Source: Ramlibacter monticola
Lineage (GTDB): Bacteria; Pseudomonadota; Gammaproteobacteria; Burkholderiales; Burkholderiaceae_C
Assembly: GCF_016722785.1 (NCBI RefSeq)
Contig: NZ_JAEQNE010000011.1
Coordinates: forward strand, 1 to 64,000
Direction: 5' to 3'
DNA length: 64,000 nt
The position numbers and the translations under genes are program-made. Positions 7,504-16,252 of this stretch are shown piece by piece; the stretch's first letter is position 1; each line of letters starts with the position of its first letter. The notes below the pieces were generated by a model that did no database searches, had not been told where the DNA came from, and was given only the letters and a program-made list of their open reading frames with translations.

Positions 7504-8511
7504 ATGCAGAAGCGCTTTTTCCTCCATGTCCTGGCTGCTGCTGCCGCCCTGGGAGCGGCCCTGCCGGCCGCCGCCCAGAACTGGAAGCCTACCCGCCCGA
7601 TCAACCTGATCGTGCCCTGGGCCGCCGGCGGCTCCACCGACCAGGTCACCCGCGTCACCGCCGCGGAGCTGGAAAAGGCGCTGGGCCAGACCATCGTGAT
7701 CGTGAATCAGCCGGGCGCTTCCGGCGCCATAGGCACCAAGAGCGCGCTCGATGCCGCCAAGGACGGCTACACCTGGACGGCCGGCGCGGCGCAGGACCTA
7801 GGCGCGTACCAGGCCCTCGGTTCCGTCAACACCAGCATCAAGGACTGGCACCTGTTCCTCAATGTGGCCAACGTGCAGGTGATCGGCGTCAACCCGACCC
7901 GCCCCTGGAAGAACGCCCAGGAGCTGCTCGACGACATGAAGAAGCGCCCGGGCCAGATCGCGGTGGCGACCGCGGGCGTGACGTCCGCCGGCCACAACGC
8001 GATGGACCAGATCGTCAAGGCGACCGGCGTGAAGTACAAGGAAGTGTCCTATGACGGCGGCAACCCCGCCGTGGTCGCCACCGTGGCCGGCGAGGCCGAC
8101 ATCACGACGCAACTCGCGGTGGAGCAGGCCGACATGATCCGCGGCAAGCGCCTGCGCCCGTTGGCCAGCGTGAGCGACAAGGCGCTGGAGCTGGAAGGCT
8201 TCGGCACCATCCCGCCGCTGTCGCAGACGGTGCCCGGCTTCACCGCCCCGACCAACTACTTCGGCATCTTCATCCCCCGGGGCGTGCCGGACGAGGTGGT
8301 GAAGACCGTGGAGAAGATCTGGGCCGAGCAGATCGTCAAGAGCGAGGCGCTGAAGAAGTACGCCACCAGCCGCGGCGCGCTGTTCCACCCCCTGGCCGGC
8401 GACGCCGCGCAGAAGGCGGTGTTCCCGGCGGTGCAGGCCAATGCCTGGAACCTGCACGCGGGCGGCAAGACCAAGGTCGCGCCGGACACGGTGGGCATCC
8501 CCAAGCCTTGA
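7504..8511 (+). CDS. tctC: Bug-family tripartite tricarboxylate transporter binding protein TctC
   Basis: This 335-residue periplasmic receptor of the Bug (TctC) family has a Sec signal of about 24 residues ending PAAAQ. Bug features follow: RPINLIVPWAAGGSTDQVTR near residue 31 and QPGASGAIGT near residue 72, which form the carboxylate-binding strands. GAGAC precedes the start. It is the first gene of a unit with tctB and tctA, so it should deliver a carboxylated substrate to that permease. Given the enzymes downstream, a sugar acid or other hydroxyacid is a reasonable guess, but the ligand cannot be read from the sequence. Confidence 0.9.
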   Translation: MQKRFFLHVLAAAAALGAALPAAAQNWKPTRPINLIVPWAAGGSTDQVTRVTAAELEKALGQTIVIVNQPGASGAIGTKSALDAAKDGYTWTAGAAQDLGAYQALGSVNTSIKDWHLFLNVANVQVIGVNPTRPWKNAQELLDDMKKRPGQIAVATAGVTSAGHNAMDQIVKATGVKYKEVSYDGGNPAVVATVAGEADITTQLAVEQADMIRGKRLRPLASVSDKALELEGFGTIPPLSQTVPGFTAPTNYFGIFIPRGVPDEVVKTVEKIWAEQIVKSEALKKYATSRGALFHPLAGDAAQKAVFPAVQANAWNLHAGGKTKVAPDTVGIPKP

Positions 8512-8547
8512 GCGCATGAGCGCCGCACGGCCGCCCGAAGGCGCTCG

Positions 8548-8569
8548 CCCCCTCCGCTTGCGGAGGGGG
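8548..8569 (+). repeat. Intercistronic hairpin between tctC and tctB
   Basis: A 10-bp perfect stem, CCCCCTCCGC against GCGGAGGGGG, with a 2-base loop lies in the 99-base gap between tctC and tctB and has no T run. It could stabilise the tctC message, so that the binding protein is made in excess over the permease, or it could be a copy of a dispersed palindrome. Confidence 0.6.
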
Positions 8570-8610
8570 GAGGCGGAGCACGCAGTGCGGAGCCTGGGGG
8601 AGGTTACCCG

Positions 8611-9147
8611 ATGAGCGACCCCGCAGTCGTCTCCGGCGAAACCGCGGCGCCGCGCTCCGACCTGAAGGACGCGGTCGGCTGGATCGCACTGGGCGCCGCC
8701 GTCCTGATCGGCTCGCTCGCGATGGACCGGCTGGAACAGCAGAACATCAACCCGGTCACCGTGCCGGGCCTGCTGCCCGGCCTGCTCGGGATCGCGATGA
8801 TGCTGCTGGGCCTCATCCTGGGCGTGCGCAGCTGGCGCCGCGGGGCGTTCGCGCACGCCGCGCCGCCGGTCACGGCGCACCGGCGCGAGGAGCGCAGGCG
8901 CGTCGCCCTCGCCGTCGCGCTGTGCTGCGGCTACGGCATCGTGCTGGTGGGCCACGGCATCCCGTTCTGGCTCGCCTCCACGCTCTACGTCACGGCTTCC
9001 ATCCTGCTGTTCCAGCGCATCAGCCACGACCTGGCGGAGCGCCGGCTCACGCCGCGGGCGTGGGGGAAGGCGCTGGCGATCGGCGTGATCTCCTCCGTGG
9101 TCACCTGGGCGGTGTTCGAAAAGCTGTTCCTCGTCCGCCTGCCCTGA
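8611..9147 (+). CDS. tctB: Tripartite tricarboxylate transporter small permease TctB
   Basis: This 178-residue protein has four hydrophobic segments (near residues 25-42, 53-72, 97-118 and 145-165), the usual TctB topology and size. It is the poorly conserved small membrane subunit that pairs with TctA. It lies between tctC and tctA; only 12 bases separate it from tctA. GGGGGAGG upstream of the start is a ribosome binding site. The assignment rests on topology and on its position between two clear partners. Confidence 0.85.
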   Translation: MSDPAVVSGETAAPRSDLKDAVGWIALGAAVLIGSLAMDRLEQQNINPVTVPGLLPGLLGIAMMLLGLILGVRSWRRGAFAHAAPPVTAHRREERRRVALAVALCCGYGIVLVGHGIPFWLASTLYVTASILLFQRISHDLAERRLTPRAWGKALAIGVISSVVTWAVFEKLFLVRLP

Positions 9148-9159
9148 ACCCATCCCCCC

Positions 9160-10695
9160 ATGCTGCAAGGACTGCAAGACCTCGGGACGGCCTGGCTGAG
9201 CTTCATGAACCCGCTCACGCTCCTGTACGGGCTGGGCGGCGCCTTCGTCGGCATCGTCATGGGCATCCTGCCGGGGCTGTCGGCGACGCTCGCCATCGCC
9301 CTGCTCACCACCCTCACCATCAAGCTCAGTGCCAACGACGCGATCCTGGTGCTGATCTGCTCCTACGTCGGCGCGCTCTACGGCGGCTCGCGCACGGCGA
9401 TCCTGCTGAACATCCCCGGCACCGCGGCCAACGCCGCTTCCTGCGCGGACGGGTACGCCCTGGCCCTGCAGGGGCAGGCGGGCCGCGCCATCGGCATCGC
9501 CACCTCGGGCGCATTCGTCAGCACCTTGCTCGGCGTGGTGTGCCTGGCGCTGTTCACGCCGCTGCTGGCGGAGGTCGCGTTGCAGTTCGGCGCCTTCGAG
9601 TTCTTCTGGCTGACGCTGTTCGGCGTGACCATGTCGGGCAGCATCGTCGGCGGCGATCCGCTCAAGGGCTGGCTGATGGGCCTGCTGGGCCTGTTCCTCG
9701 CGCAGGTGGGCCAGGAGAGCCTCTATGCCTACGACCGCTTCACCTTCGGCTGGGGCGAACTCTCGGGCGGCATCGCGCTGATCCCGGCGCTGGTGGGCGC
9801 CTTCGGCCTCGCCGAGGTGCTGACCACCCTGGCCGACCCCATCGAGCGCAAGATCGTCGACCTGAAGGACTCGGTGCTCCCGCGCTGGCGCGAGATCGTG
9901 GTCTACAAGTGGACGGTGCTGCGCTCGGGGATCATCGGCGTGCTGACGGGCCTGCTGCCCGGCGTGGGCGAGGATGCCGGCGCCTGGATGTCCTATGCCG
10001 CGGCCAAGGCGGTGAGCAAGGAGCCGGAGAAGTTCGGCAAGGGCTCCATCGACGGCCTGATGGCCGCCGAGACCGGCGACATGTCGTCGATCCCCGGCCA
10101 CATCATTCCCTCGCTCGCCCTCGGCATCCCGGGCTCCGCGCCCTCGGCGGTGCTGATGGCCGCGATGATCATCCACGGGGTGCAGCCCGGGCCCATGCTG
10201 ATGATCCAGCACCCGCACTTCATCTACGAGGTGGTCGCGATGACCACCCTGGCGTCGATCACCATCCTGCTGTTCGGCCTGTTCGGCGTGCGCCCGCTGC
10301 TGCACGTGCTGAAGGTGCGGCGCGGCATCCTGATGCCGATCGTGTTCCTGCTGTGCACCGTGGGCGCCTTCGCCACCGCCTCGCGCCTGTTCGACATCTA
10401 CGCCATGCTGTTCATCGGCGTCGGCGCCTACTTCCTGCGCCGGCGCGGCTACGAGATGGCGCCGCTGGTGCTGGGCCTGGTGCTCGGGCCGCTGCTGGAC
10501 AAGAGCCTGCGCCGCGGCCTGGTGCTGTCCGACGGGAGCGTCCTTCCCTTCTTCACGCGGCCGATCGCGATGGCCTTCGCGGCCGTCACCTTGTTCACCA
10601 TCCTGCTGTACGTGCCGCCCTTCAAGCGCGCCGTGAACAGGGTGAAGTCCGCGGCCGCCGACGCGGTGCGCGGCATGTTCGCGCGCCGGGTCTGA
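9160..10695 (+). CDS. tctA: Tripartite tricarboxylate transporter large permease TctA
   Basis: This 511-residue integral membrane protein has about 11 hydrophobic segments. It carries the TctA signature near residue 30 (MGILPGLSATLAIALL) and a second internal-repeat copy near residue 265 (GLLPGVGEDAGAWMSY). TctA is the transport subunit driven by a cation gradient. Length and motif spacing are normal. A dispersed palindromic element follows, and the TIM-barrel and enolase-like genes continue on the same strand. Transcription probably reads on into them, since no terminator was found. Confidence 0.93.
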   Translation: MLQGLQDLGTAWLSFMNPLTLLYGLGGAFVGIVMGILPGLSATLAIALLTTLTIKLSANDAILVLICSYVGALYGGSRTAILLNIPGTAANAASCADGYALALQGQAGRAIGIATSGAFVSTLLGVVCLALFTPLLAEVALQFGAFEFFWLTLFGVTMSGSIVGGDPLKGWLMGLLGLFLAQVGQESLYAYDRFTFGWGELSGGIALIPALVGAFGLAEVLTTLADPIERKIVDLKDSVLPRWREIVVYKWTVLRSGIIGVLTGLLPGVGEDAGAWMSYAAAKAVSKEPEKFGKGSIDGLMAAETGDMSSIPGHIIPSLALGIPGSAPSAVLMAAMIIHGVQPGPMLMIQHPHFIYEVVAMTTLASITILLFGLFGVRPLLHVLKVRRGILMPIVFLLCTVGAFATASRLFDIYAMLFIGVGAYFLRRRGYEMAPLVLGLVLGPLLDKSLRRGLVLSDGSVLPFFTRPIAMAFAAVTLFTILLYVPPFKRAVNRVKSAAADAVRGMFARRV

Positions 10696-10708
10696 AGTGA
10701 AAGCCCAG

Positions 10709-10783
10709 CCCCGAAGCGCCTTCGGCGCCTCCCCCTCGAGGGGGCGCCACCACCGGCCCGGCCAAGCCGGTTCCGCGGTGGCA
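10709..10783 (+). repeat. Dispersed ~75-80 bp palindromic element, copy A
   Basis: The segment from CCCCGAAGCG through CCTCCCCCTCGAGGGGGCG to CCGCGGTGGCAC reappears in reverse orientation at 63139-63217 with only a few changes. It contains a CCCCCTCGAGGGGG palindrome and a GGCCCGGCCAAGCCGG stem. The copies lie in gaps between genes and look like a family of repetitive extragenic palindromes. Confidence 0.75.
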
Positions 10784-10844
10784 CTGGGCCAGGGCATGCG
10801 ATCCCGCGCGCCGACGCTCTTTGGCGACGTGGTGGAGAACTGAG

Positions 10845-11696
10845 ATGCGCTTCGCCTTGTGCAACGAGGTCCTGCAGCCGCTGCCCTTCGCGCGGCAGTG
10901 CAAGCTGGCCGCGGACCTCGGCTACGACGGCCTGGAACTCGCGCCGTTCACGCTGGCCGAGGATCCGGGGAAGATGGTCGACGCGCAGGCCGCGGAGTTC
11001 CGCCGCATCGCGGAGGACCACGGCCTGCGGATCTTCGGCCTGCACTGGTTGCTGGTCGCGCCCGCGGGCCTGTCGATCGTGAGCGAGGATGCGCAGGTGC
11101 GGGGACGCACGACCGACCTCATGACGCGGCTGGTCGAACTGTGCGCGCTGCTGGGCGGCAGCTACCTGGTGCACGGCTCGCCGAAGCAGCGAAGCGTGCC
11201 GGAGGGAAGCACGCGCGAGCAGGCCTGGGAACGCGCGCGGGCCTGCCTGGCAGCCGCCGGCGGCTCCGCGGCGCGGCACGGCGTCACCTACTGCCTGGAG
11301 CCGCTGGCGCGGCGCGAGACCGACCTGGTCAACACGGTGGAAGAGGCCGTGCGCATGGTGGAGGAGGTCGCCTCGCCGGGCCTGCGCACCATGATCGACT
11401 GCAGCGCCGCCGGCCAGGCCGAGGCCGAGCCGGTGCACCGCCTGATGGAGCGGTGGATGCCGCGCGGCGTGGTCGCGCACGTGCAGGTCAACGACCCGAA
11501 CCGGCGCGGCCCCGGCCAGGGGGCGCTGGACTTCGGGCCCATCCTGGGCGTGCTGGCGCGCATGGAGGCCGCGGGCCACTTCCCCGGCATCGTCGCCGTG
11601 GAGCCCTTCGACTACGTGCCCGACGGGCCGGGCTGCTCCGCGCGCGCCATCGGCTACCTGAAGGGCGTCCTGCAGGGACTGCAAGCCCATGGCTGA
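10845..11696 (+). CDS. Sugar phosphate isomerase/epimerase-like TIM-barrel protein
   Basis: This 283-residue protein belongs to the xylose-isomerase-like TIM-barrel family, with D-tagatose 3-epimerase and hydroxypyruvate isomerase relatives. The start at 10845 has GGAGAA a few bases upstream; an in-frame ATG at 10821 would precede that site and is rejected. Likely metal ligands appear in the standard order: the Glu of CLEPL, the Asp of MIDCS, the His of HVQVND and the Glu of VAVEPF. It overlaps the next gene by 8 bases, indicating translational coupling. The reaction is unknown; an epimerisation or isomerisation in the pathway fed by the TctCBA transporter is likely. Confidence 0.85.
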   Translation: MRFALCNEVLQPLPFARQCKLAADLGYDGLELAPFTLAEDPGKMVDAQAAEFRRIAEDHGLRIFGLHWLLVAPAGLSIVSEDAQVRGRTTDLMTRLVELCALLGGSYLVHGSPKQRSVPEGSTREQAWERARACLAAAGGSAARHGVTYCLEPLARRETDLVNTVEEAVRMVEEVASPGLRTMIDCSAAGQAEAEPVHRLMERWMPRGVVAHVQVNDPNRRGPGQGALDFGPILGVLARMEAAGHFPGIVAVEPFDYVPDGPGCSARAIGYLKGVLQGLQAHG

Positions 11697-13098
11697 TGCA
11701 CCCCCGCTCGCGCTCCGCGCGATCGAACTGTACGAGCGGCCTGTCCATCTGCGCATGCCCTTCCGCTTCGGCGTGGTCACGCTGACGGAATGCCCGCAGG
11801 CCTTCGCGCGCGTGCAGGTGGCGCTGGCGGACGGGCGCACGTCCTGGGGCGCGGCGGCCGAACTGATGGCGCCGAAGTGGTTCGACAAGAACCTGGCGCT
11901 GTCGAACGAGGACAACTTCGATCAACTGCGCACCGTGCTGCGGCTCGCGCGTTCCGCCTACCTGTCCGACGTGTCGCGCGCCACGGCTTTCGGCCATTTC
12001 GCGCGCCACCACGAGGCCCATGCCCGCGCGGCGGCGCAGCAGGGCTTCAATCCGCTGCTGGCGAGCTACGGGCCGGCGCTCGTCGACCGCGCCGTGCTGG
12101 ACGCCCTGGGCCGGGCGCGGGGCGTGTCCTTCTACGAAGCGATGCGCGCCAACCTTGCCGGCATGGGGGCGGCGCACCCCGCCTTCGCCGGCATCGACTT
12201 CGGGCGCTTCCTCTCGCGGCTGCAGCCCGCCGCCAGCATCCATGCACGCCACACGGTGGGACTGGTCGACGCGATCACCGATGCCGACCGGACGGAGCGC
12301 GTGGGCGACGGCCTGCCCGAGACGCTGGAGGAGGTGGTGCGGGCCTGCGGCCATCGCTACTTCAAGCTGAAGGTGGGCGGCAAGGTGCAGGCCGACGTCG
12401 AGCGGCTGCGGGCGATCGCCTCGGTGCTCGATCGCGCGGATGCGCCGTACCACGCGTCCCTCGACGGCAACGAGCAGTACGAGGACGCCGAGGGCGTGCT
12501 GGAATTGGTGCGGGCGGTGCGCGCCGATCCGAAGCTGCAGCGCCTGTGGCAATCCATCCTGTTCATCGAGCAGCCGATCGCGCGCAAGCTGGCACTGGAG
12601 GTCGACCTGCGGGCGGCGGACTTCGGCAAGCCGGTGATCGTCGACGAATCCGACGGCGAACTGGACAGCTTCGTGCAGGCGCGCTCGCGCGGCTATGCCG
12701 GCGTGTCCTCCAAGACCTGCAAGGGCTTCTACAAGTCGGTGCTGAATGCCGCCCGCTGCGAGGCCTGGAACCGGGAGGAGGGCGGCGCGCGCTACTTCAT
12801 GTCGGGCGAGGACCTGACGACGCAGGCCGGCCTGTCGGTGCAGCAGGACCTGGCGCTGGTGAACCTGCTGGGGATCCGGCACGTGGAGCGCAACGGGCAC
12901 CACTACGTCGACGGCATGAAGGCGCTGCCGCGGGCGGAGCAGCTGGCCTTCCTGCGCGCGCATCCGGACCTGTACGAAGACAGCCACGGGGCGGTGCGGC
13001 TGCGCATCCGCGGCGGCGAGATCGCGATCGGCTCGCTGGCGTGCGCCGGATTCGCGAGCGGGGCCCTGCCGGATTTCGGTGCGATGCGGGCGTTCTGA
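11689..13098 (+). CDS. Enolase-superfamily (mandelate racemase/muconate lactonizing-like) enzyme
   Basis: This 469-residue protein has an enolase-superfamily C-terminal barrel. Visible residues are a KLKVGGK segment on the second strand, the metal ligands D259 and E262 of DGNEQ, E294 of FIEQP and D319/E320 of VDES, and a KTCKG loop (K342/K345) that may carry the second acid/base. Superfamily members abstract a proton next to a carboxylate, giving dehydration, racemisation or lactonisation. At 469 residues it is longer than the typical 370-400, so it may belong to an unassigned subgroup. It is coupled to the epimerase-like gene and is probably part of a sugar-acid or hydroxyacid catabolic route. 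The stop is 7 bases from the convergent antiporter gene. Confidence 0.85.
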   Translation: MADAPPLALRAIELYERPVHLRMPFRFGVVTLTECPQAFARVQVALADGRTSWGAAAELMAPKWFDKNLALSNEDNFDQLRTVLRLARSAYLSDVSRATAFGHFARHHEAHARAAAQQGFNPLLASYGPALVDRAVLDALGRARGVSFYEAMRANLAGMGAAHPAFAGIDFGRFLSRLQPAASIHARHTVGLVDAITDADRTERVGDGLPETLEEVVRACGHRYFKLKVGGKVQADVERLRAIASVLDRADAPYHASLDGNEQYEDAEGVLELVRAVRADPKLQRLWQSILFIEQPIARKLALEVDLRAADFGKPVIVDESDGELDSFVQARSRGYAGVSSKTCKGFYKSVLNAARCEAWNREEGGARYFMSGEDLTTQAGLSVQQDLALVNLLGIRHVERNGHHYVDGMKALPRAEQLAFLRAHPDLYEDSHGAVRLRIRGGEIAIGSLACAGFASGALPDFGAMRAF

Positions 13099-13104
13099 CG
13101 CGCT

Positions 13105-14358
13105 TCAGAGGAGCAACAAGGCCGCTGCCGCGATGGCCGTGGGAATCGCCGCGCCCAGCAGCAGCCCGCCCGCCCCGATGCTCTCGTCCTCGAATCCACC
13201 GCGCAGCAGCGCCACGCCCGCCGGATTCGGCGCATTGGCGATCACCGTGAGGCCGCCGCCCGCCACCGCGCCCGCCACCAGCGCATAGCGCGCCTCCGTC
13301 GACAGCCCTTCGATCAGCGAGCCGAGGTAGGTGAGGGCGGCGTTGTCCGTCACGGCCGTGAGCCCCAGCGCGCCGAAGAACAGCGCGTTCGCGTCCATGG
13401 AGGACACCAGCGGCTGCAGCCACCACTGCTGCATCCCTCCGAGCACGACGAGTCCGGCGAGGAAGAACGCCACCAGCAGGGCCTCGCGGATCAGCAGCGG
13501 CTGCTGGAAACGGCCGTAGGCGGCGGTGAATCCGAGGAAGAACAGGAACAGGCCGAAGAACACGGCGGGATGGTGCGCGGTGAGGACCACGCCGGTGAGG
13601 AAGCCCAGGTGCACGAGCCGCACGCCCAGCGGCACCGCCGGCCCCTGCCCCTGCGGCACCGGCGCCGACAGCCCCGGCAGGTGGCGCCGCAGCACCCAGC
13701 ACGCGAGCGTCGCGTTCGCCAGCACCGCGAGCGCCGCCTTCCAGCCGAAGGTGCGCGCCATGAAGGCCGTGTCCCATTCCCAGGCCGAGGCGACCATCAG
13801 CACGGGCGGCGCTGCATACGAGGTGAGCGTGCCGCCGATCGACACATTGACGAACAGCACGCCCAGGGCCATGTACTTCCAGCGCTCCGGCACCTCGGTG
13901 CGGAACACGCGCGCCCGCAGGAGCAGCGCCGACAGCGTCATCGCGGCCGGCTCGGTCACGAGGGATCCGAGCAGCGGCAGCGCGGCGAGGCACAGCCACA
14001 CCGTGGCCAGCCCTATGTCCAGCGGCAGCAGCCGGGCGACCCGCTGCACGGTCGCACGCAAGGCCTCCAGCACCGGGTGCGAGGCGGCGATCACCATGAT
14101 CACGAACACGAACAGCGGCTCGGTGTACTGGCGGCTTTCGACGTAGAGGACCGCTTCCTGCCAGCGGCCCAGCCCCGCCATCGCGAGCACCAGCACGAGG
14201 GACCAGAACCCGAACACCACTTCCACCTCGCCGAGCAGGTGGAACAGGCCCTCGTGCTGCGGAAAGCGGTGCGCCAGGCGCTCGAGCTGGCGTGCTGCGA
14301 ACGTGTGCAGCAACGCGATGGCGAACAGGACGGCAGCGAGGGTGTCGATGGTGCTCAC
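13105..14358 (-). CDS. Putative Na+/H+ antiporter (DUF1504/PF07399 family)
   Basis: This 417-residue polytopic membrane protein has about 11 hydrophobic segments. Hallmarks of the putative Na+/H+ antiporter family include LLGEVEVVFGFWS near residue 40, NVSIGGTLTSYAAPPVLMVA near residue 175 and GLTAVTDNAALTYLGSLIEGL near residue 335, with polar residues inside membrane spans. It lies downstream of dctM on the same strand beyond a hairpin. If it moves Na+, it could help restore the Na+ gradient used by the TRAP permease; this is inferred from position only. Confidence 0.8.
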   Translation of the reverse strand: MSTIDTLAAVLFAIALLHTFAARQLERLAHRFPQHEGLFHLLGEVEVVFGFWSLVLVLAMAGLGRWQEAVLYVESRQYTEPLFVFVIMVIAASHPVLEALRATVQRVARLLPLDIGLATVWLCLAALPLLGSLVTEPAAMTLSALLLRARVFRTEVPERWKYMALGVLFVNVSIGGTLTSYAAPPVLMVASAWEWDTAFMARTFGWKAALAVLANATLACWVLRRHLPGLSAPVPQGQGPAVPLGVRLVHLGFLTGVVLTAHHPAVFFGLFLFFLGFTAAYGRFQQPLLIREALLVAFFLAGLVVLGGMQQWWLQPLVSSMDANALFFGALGLTAVTDNAALTYLGSLIEGLSTEARYALVAGAVAGGGLTVIANAPNPAGVALLRGGFEDESIGAGGLLLGAAIPTAIAAAALLLL

Positions 14359-14376
14359 AGGTTTCGTCCCAAAGGA

Positions 14377-14398
14377 AGAGGGCCCCGCGGGGCCCTCT
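14377..14398 (-). terminator. Strong hairpin after dctM
   Basis: A perfect 10-bp stem, AGAGGGCCCC against GGGGCCCTCT, has a 2-base loop and, read on the minus strand, is followed by TCCTTT. It lies between the end of dctM and the start of the antiporter gene. The weak T tract may allow some read-through. Confidence 0.6.
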
Positions 14399-14429
14399 GG
14401 CGTCCATGCTCTCGGCTGCGGATGCTACT

Positions 14430-16226
14430 TCACTTCTTTCCGCTGCCGAACAGGTCCTGCATCTTCTTGTCCTCGTCCTCGGAGCTGGTGAGGGGGGCAG
14501 GGGCCAGGGGATCGTTGGCCGCGGCACCGGACGCATCCGGCTGCGGCGGGGCGGCGAAGGGGTCGCTGCCCGGAGCCGCGCCCGGCATGTCGGTGGGCAT
14601 CTCGATCTTGACCTTGTCGAGGTCGATCTTCTCTTCCTTGTCGCGCGAGACGATGCCCGGGAAGGCGATGATCAGGCCCACCATCATGACCTGGATCAGG
14701 ACGAAGGGCACCGCACCCCAGTAGATCTGCATGGTCGTGACGGGAGCGATCGGCTTGCGCGTGACCTTGTCGATGTACTCCTTCTCCGGCGCCACGCTGC
14801 GCAGGTAGAACAGGGCGAAGCCGAAGGGCGGATGCATGAACGAGGTCTGCATGTTCACGCCCAGCAGCACGCCGAACCAGATCAGGTCGATGCCCAGCTT
14901 CTCCGCCACCGGGCCGATCAGCGGCACCACGATGAAGGACAGCTCGAAGAAGTCGAGGAAGAAGGCCAGGAAGAAGATCAGCAGGTTCACCACGATCAGG
15001 AAGCCCAGCTGGCCGCCGGGCAGGCTGGTCAGCAGGTGCTCCACCCAGCGCGGGCCGTCCACGCCCTGGAACACCAGGCTGAAGAAGGTGGAGCCGATCA
15101 GGATGAAGACGACGAAGGAGGCCAGCTTGGTCGTGGTGTTGAGGGCCTGCTTCAGCAGCTGGAAGGACAGGCGTCCGCGCGCCACGGCCATCACCAGGGC
15201 GCCCAGCGCACCCATGGCGCCGCCTTCGGTCGGCGTCGCGATGCCCAGGAAGATCGTGCCCAGCACCAGGAAGATCAGGAGCAGCGGCGGGATCAGCACG
15301 AAGGTCACGCGCTCGGCCATCCTCGACAGCAACCCGATGCGCAGCACCTTGTTCACCACGGCGATCACGAAGGCGAGCATCACGCCGGCGCACAGCGAAA
15401 CCACGATCGTCTCGTCGGTGGGCGCGGTCGTCACGCGGCCGTCGGTCCACCACGCCGTCACGCGCGACCAGTTCTCGCCCAGGTAGATGGCGACGCCGGC
15501 GGAGATCAGCGTCAGCACCCCCAGGGAGGGCAGGCCGGTCTTGCCGTTGTCCTCGCGGATCGAGCGCGCCTCCAGCGGCAGCGCCGGCGCCCACTGCGGC
15601 TTGAAGATGGCGACGCCGATCACGTAGGCGGCGTAGATGCCGGTCAGCATGAAGCCCGGGATGAAGGCGCCCTTGTACATGTCGCCCACGCTGCGACCGA
15701 GCTGGTCGGCCAGCACGATCAGCACCAGCGAGGGCGGGATGATCTGCGCCAGCGTGCCCGAGGCCGCGATCACGCCGGAGGCGAGCCGCCGGTCGTAGCC
15801 GTAGCGCAGCATGATGGGCAGCGAGATCAGGCCCATGGAGATCACCGAGGCCGCGACCACGCCGGTGGTGGCGGCGAGCAGGGCGCCCACGAAGATCACG
15901 GCCAGCGCCAGGCCGCCGCGGATCGGGCCGAACAGCTGGCCGATGGTGTCCAGCAGGTCCTCCGCCATGCCGCTGCGTTCCAGGATCAACCCCATCAGCG
16001 TGAAGAAGGGGATGGCCAGCAGCGTGTCGTTCTGCATGATGCCGAAGATCCGCAGCGGCAGGGCCTGCAGCAGCGACTCGGGCAGCACGCCCAGTTCGAT
16101 GCCGACGATGCCGAAGAACAGGCCGCAGGCGCCGAGGCTGAAGGCCACGGGGAACCCGAACAGCAGGAAGACGATCAGGCCCGCGAACATGATCGGGGCC
16201 AGGTTTTGCGCGATGAACTGCGTCAT
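14430..16226 (-). CDS. TRAP transporter large permease subunit DctM
   Basis: This 598-residue TRAP large subunit carries out Na+-driven transport with DctQ and a binding protein. Near residue 55 it shows the start of the DctM core (ALPLRIFGIMQNDTLLAIPF), later the ATTGVVAASVISMG block and IIPPSLVLIVLADQ. About 130 extra residues lie in the middle and a charged, Pro-rich tail (~70 residues, ending EDKKMQDLFGSGKK) extends past the core, as in the larger mannitol/chloroaromatic/2-oxoacid type TRAP permeases. GAGGAG precedes the start. It follows dctQ by 26 bases. No binding-protein gene is adjacent; the four TakP-like proteins at 765-5589 are natural candidate partners. Confidence 0.92.
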   Translation of the reverse strand: MTQFIAQNLAPIMFAGLIVFLLFGFPVAFSLGACGLFFGIVGIELGVLPESLLQALPLRIFGIMQNDTLLAIPFFTLMGLILERSGMAEDLLDTIGQLFGPIRGGLALAVIFVGALLAATTGVVAASVISMGLISLPIMLRYGYDRRLASGVIAASGTLAQIIPPSLVLIVLADQLGRSVGDMYKGAFIPGFMLTGIYAAYVIGVAIFKPQWAPALPLEARSIREDNGKTGLPSLGVLTLISAGVAIYLGENWSRVTAWWTDGRVTTAPTDETIVVSLCAGVMLAFVIAVVNKVLRIGLLSRMAERVTFVLIPPLLLIFLVLGTIFLGIATPTEGGAMGALGALVMAVARGRLSFQLLKQALNTTTKLASFVVFILIGSTFFSLVFQGVDGPRWVEHLLTSLPGGQLGFLIVVNLLIFFLAFFLDFFELSFIVVPLIGPVAEKLGIDLIWFGVLLGVNMQTSFMHPPFGFALFYLRSVAPEKEYIDKVTRKPIAPVTTMQIYWGAVPFVLIQVMMVGLIIAFPGIVSRDKEEKIDLDKVKIEMPTDMPGAAPGSDPFAAPPQPDASGAAANDPLAPAPLTSSEDEDKKMQDLFGSGKK

Positions 16227-16252
16227 GGGTCAGTGCTCCTCGTTTTCGCAGT

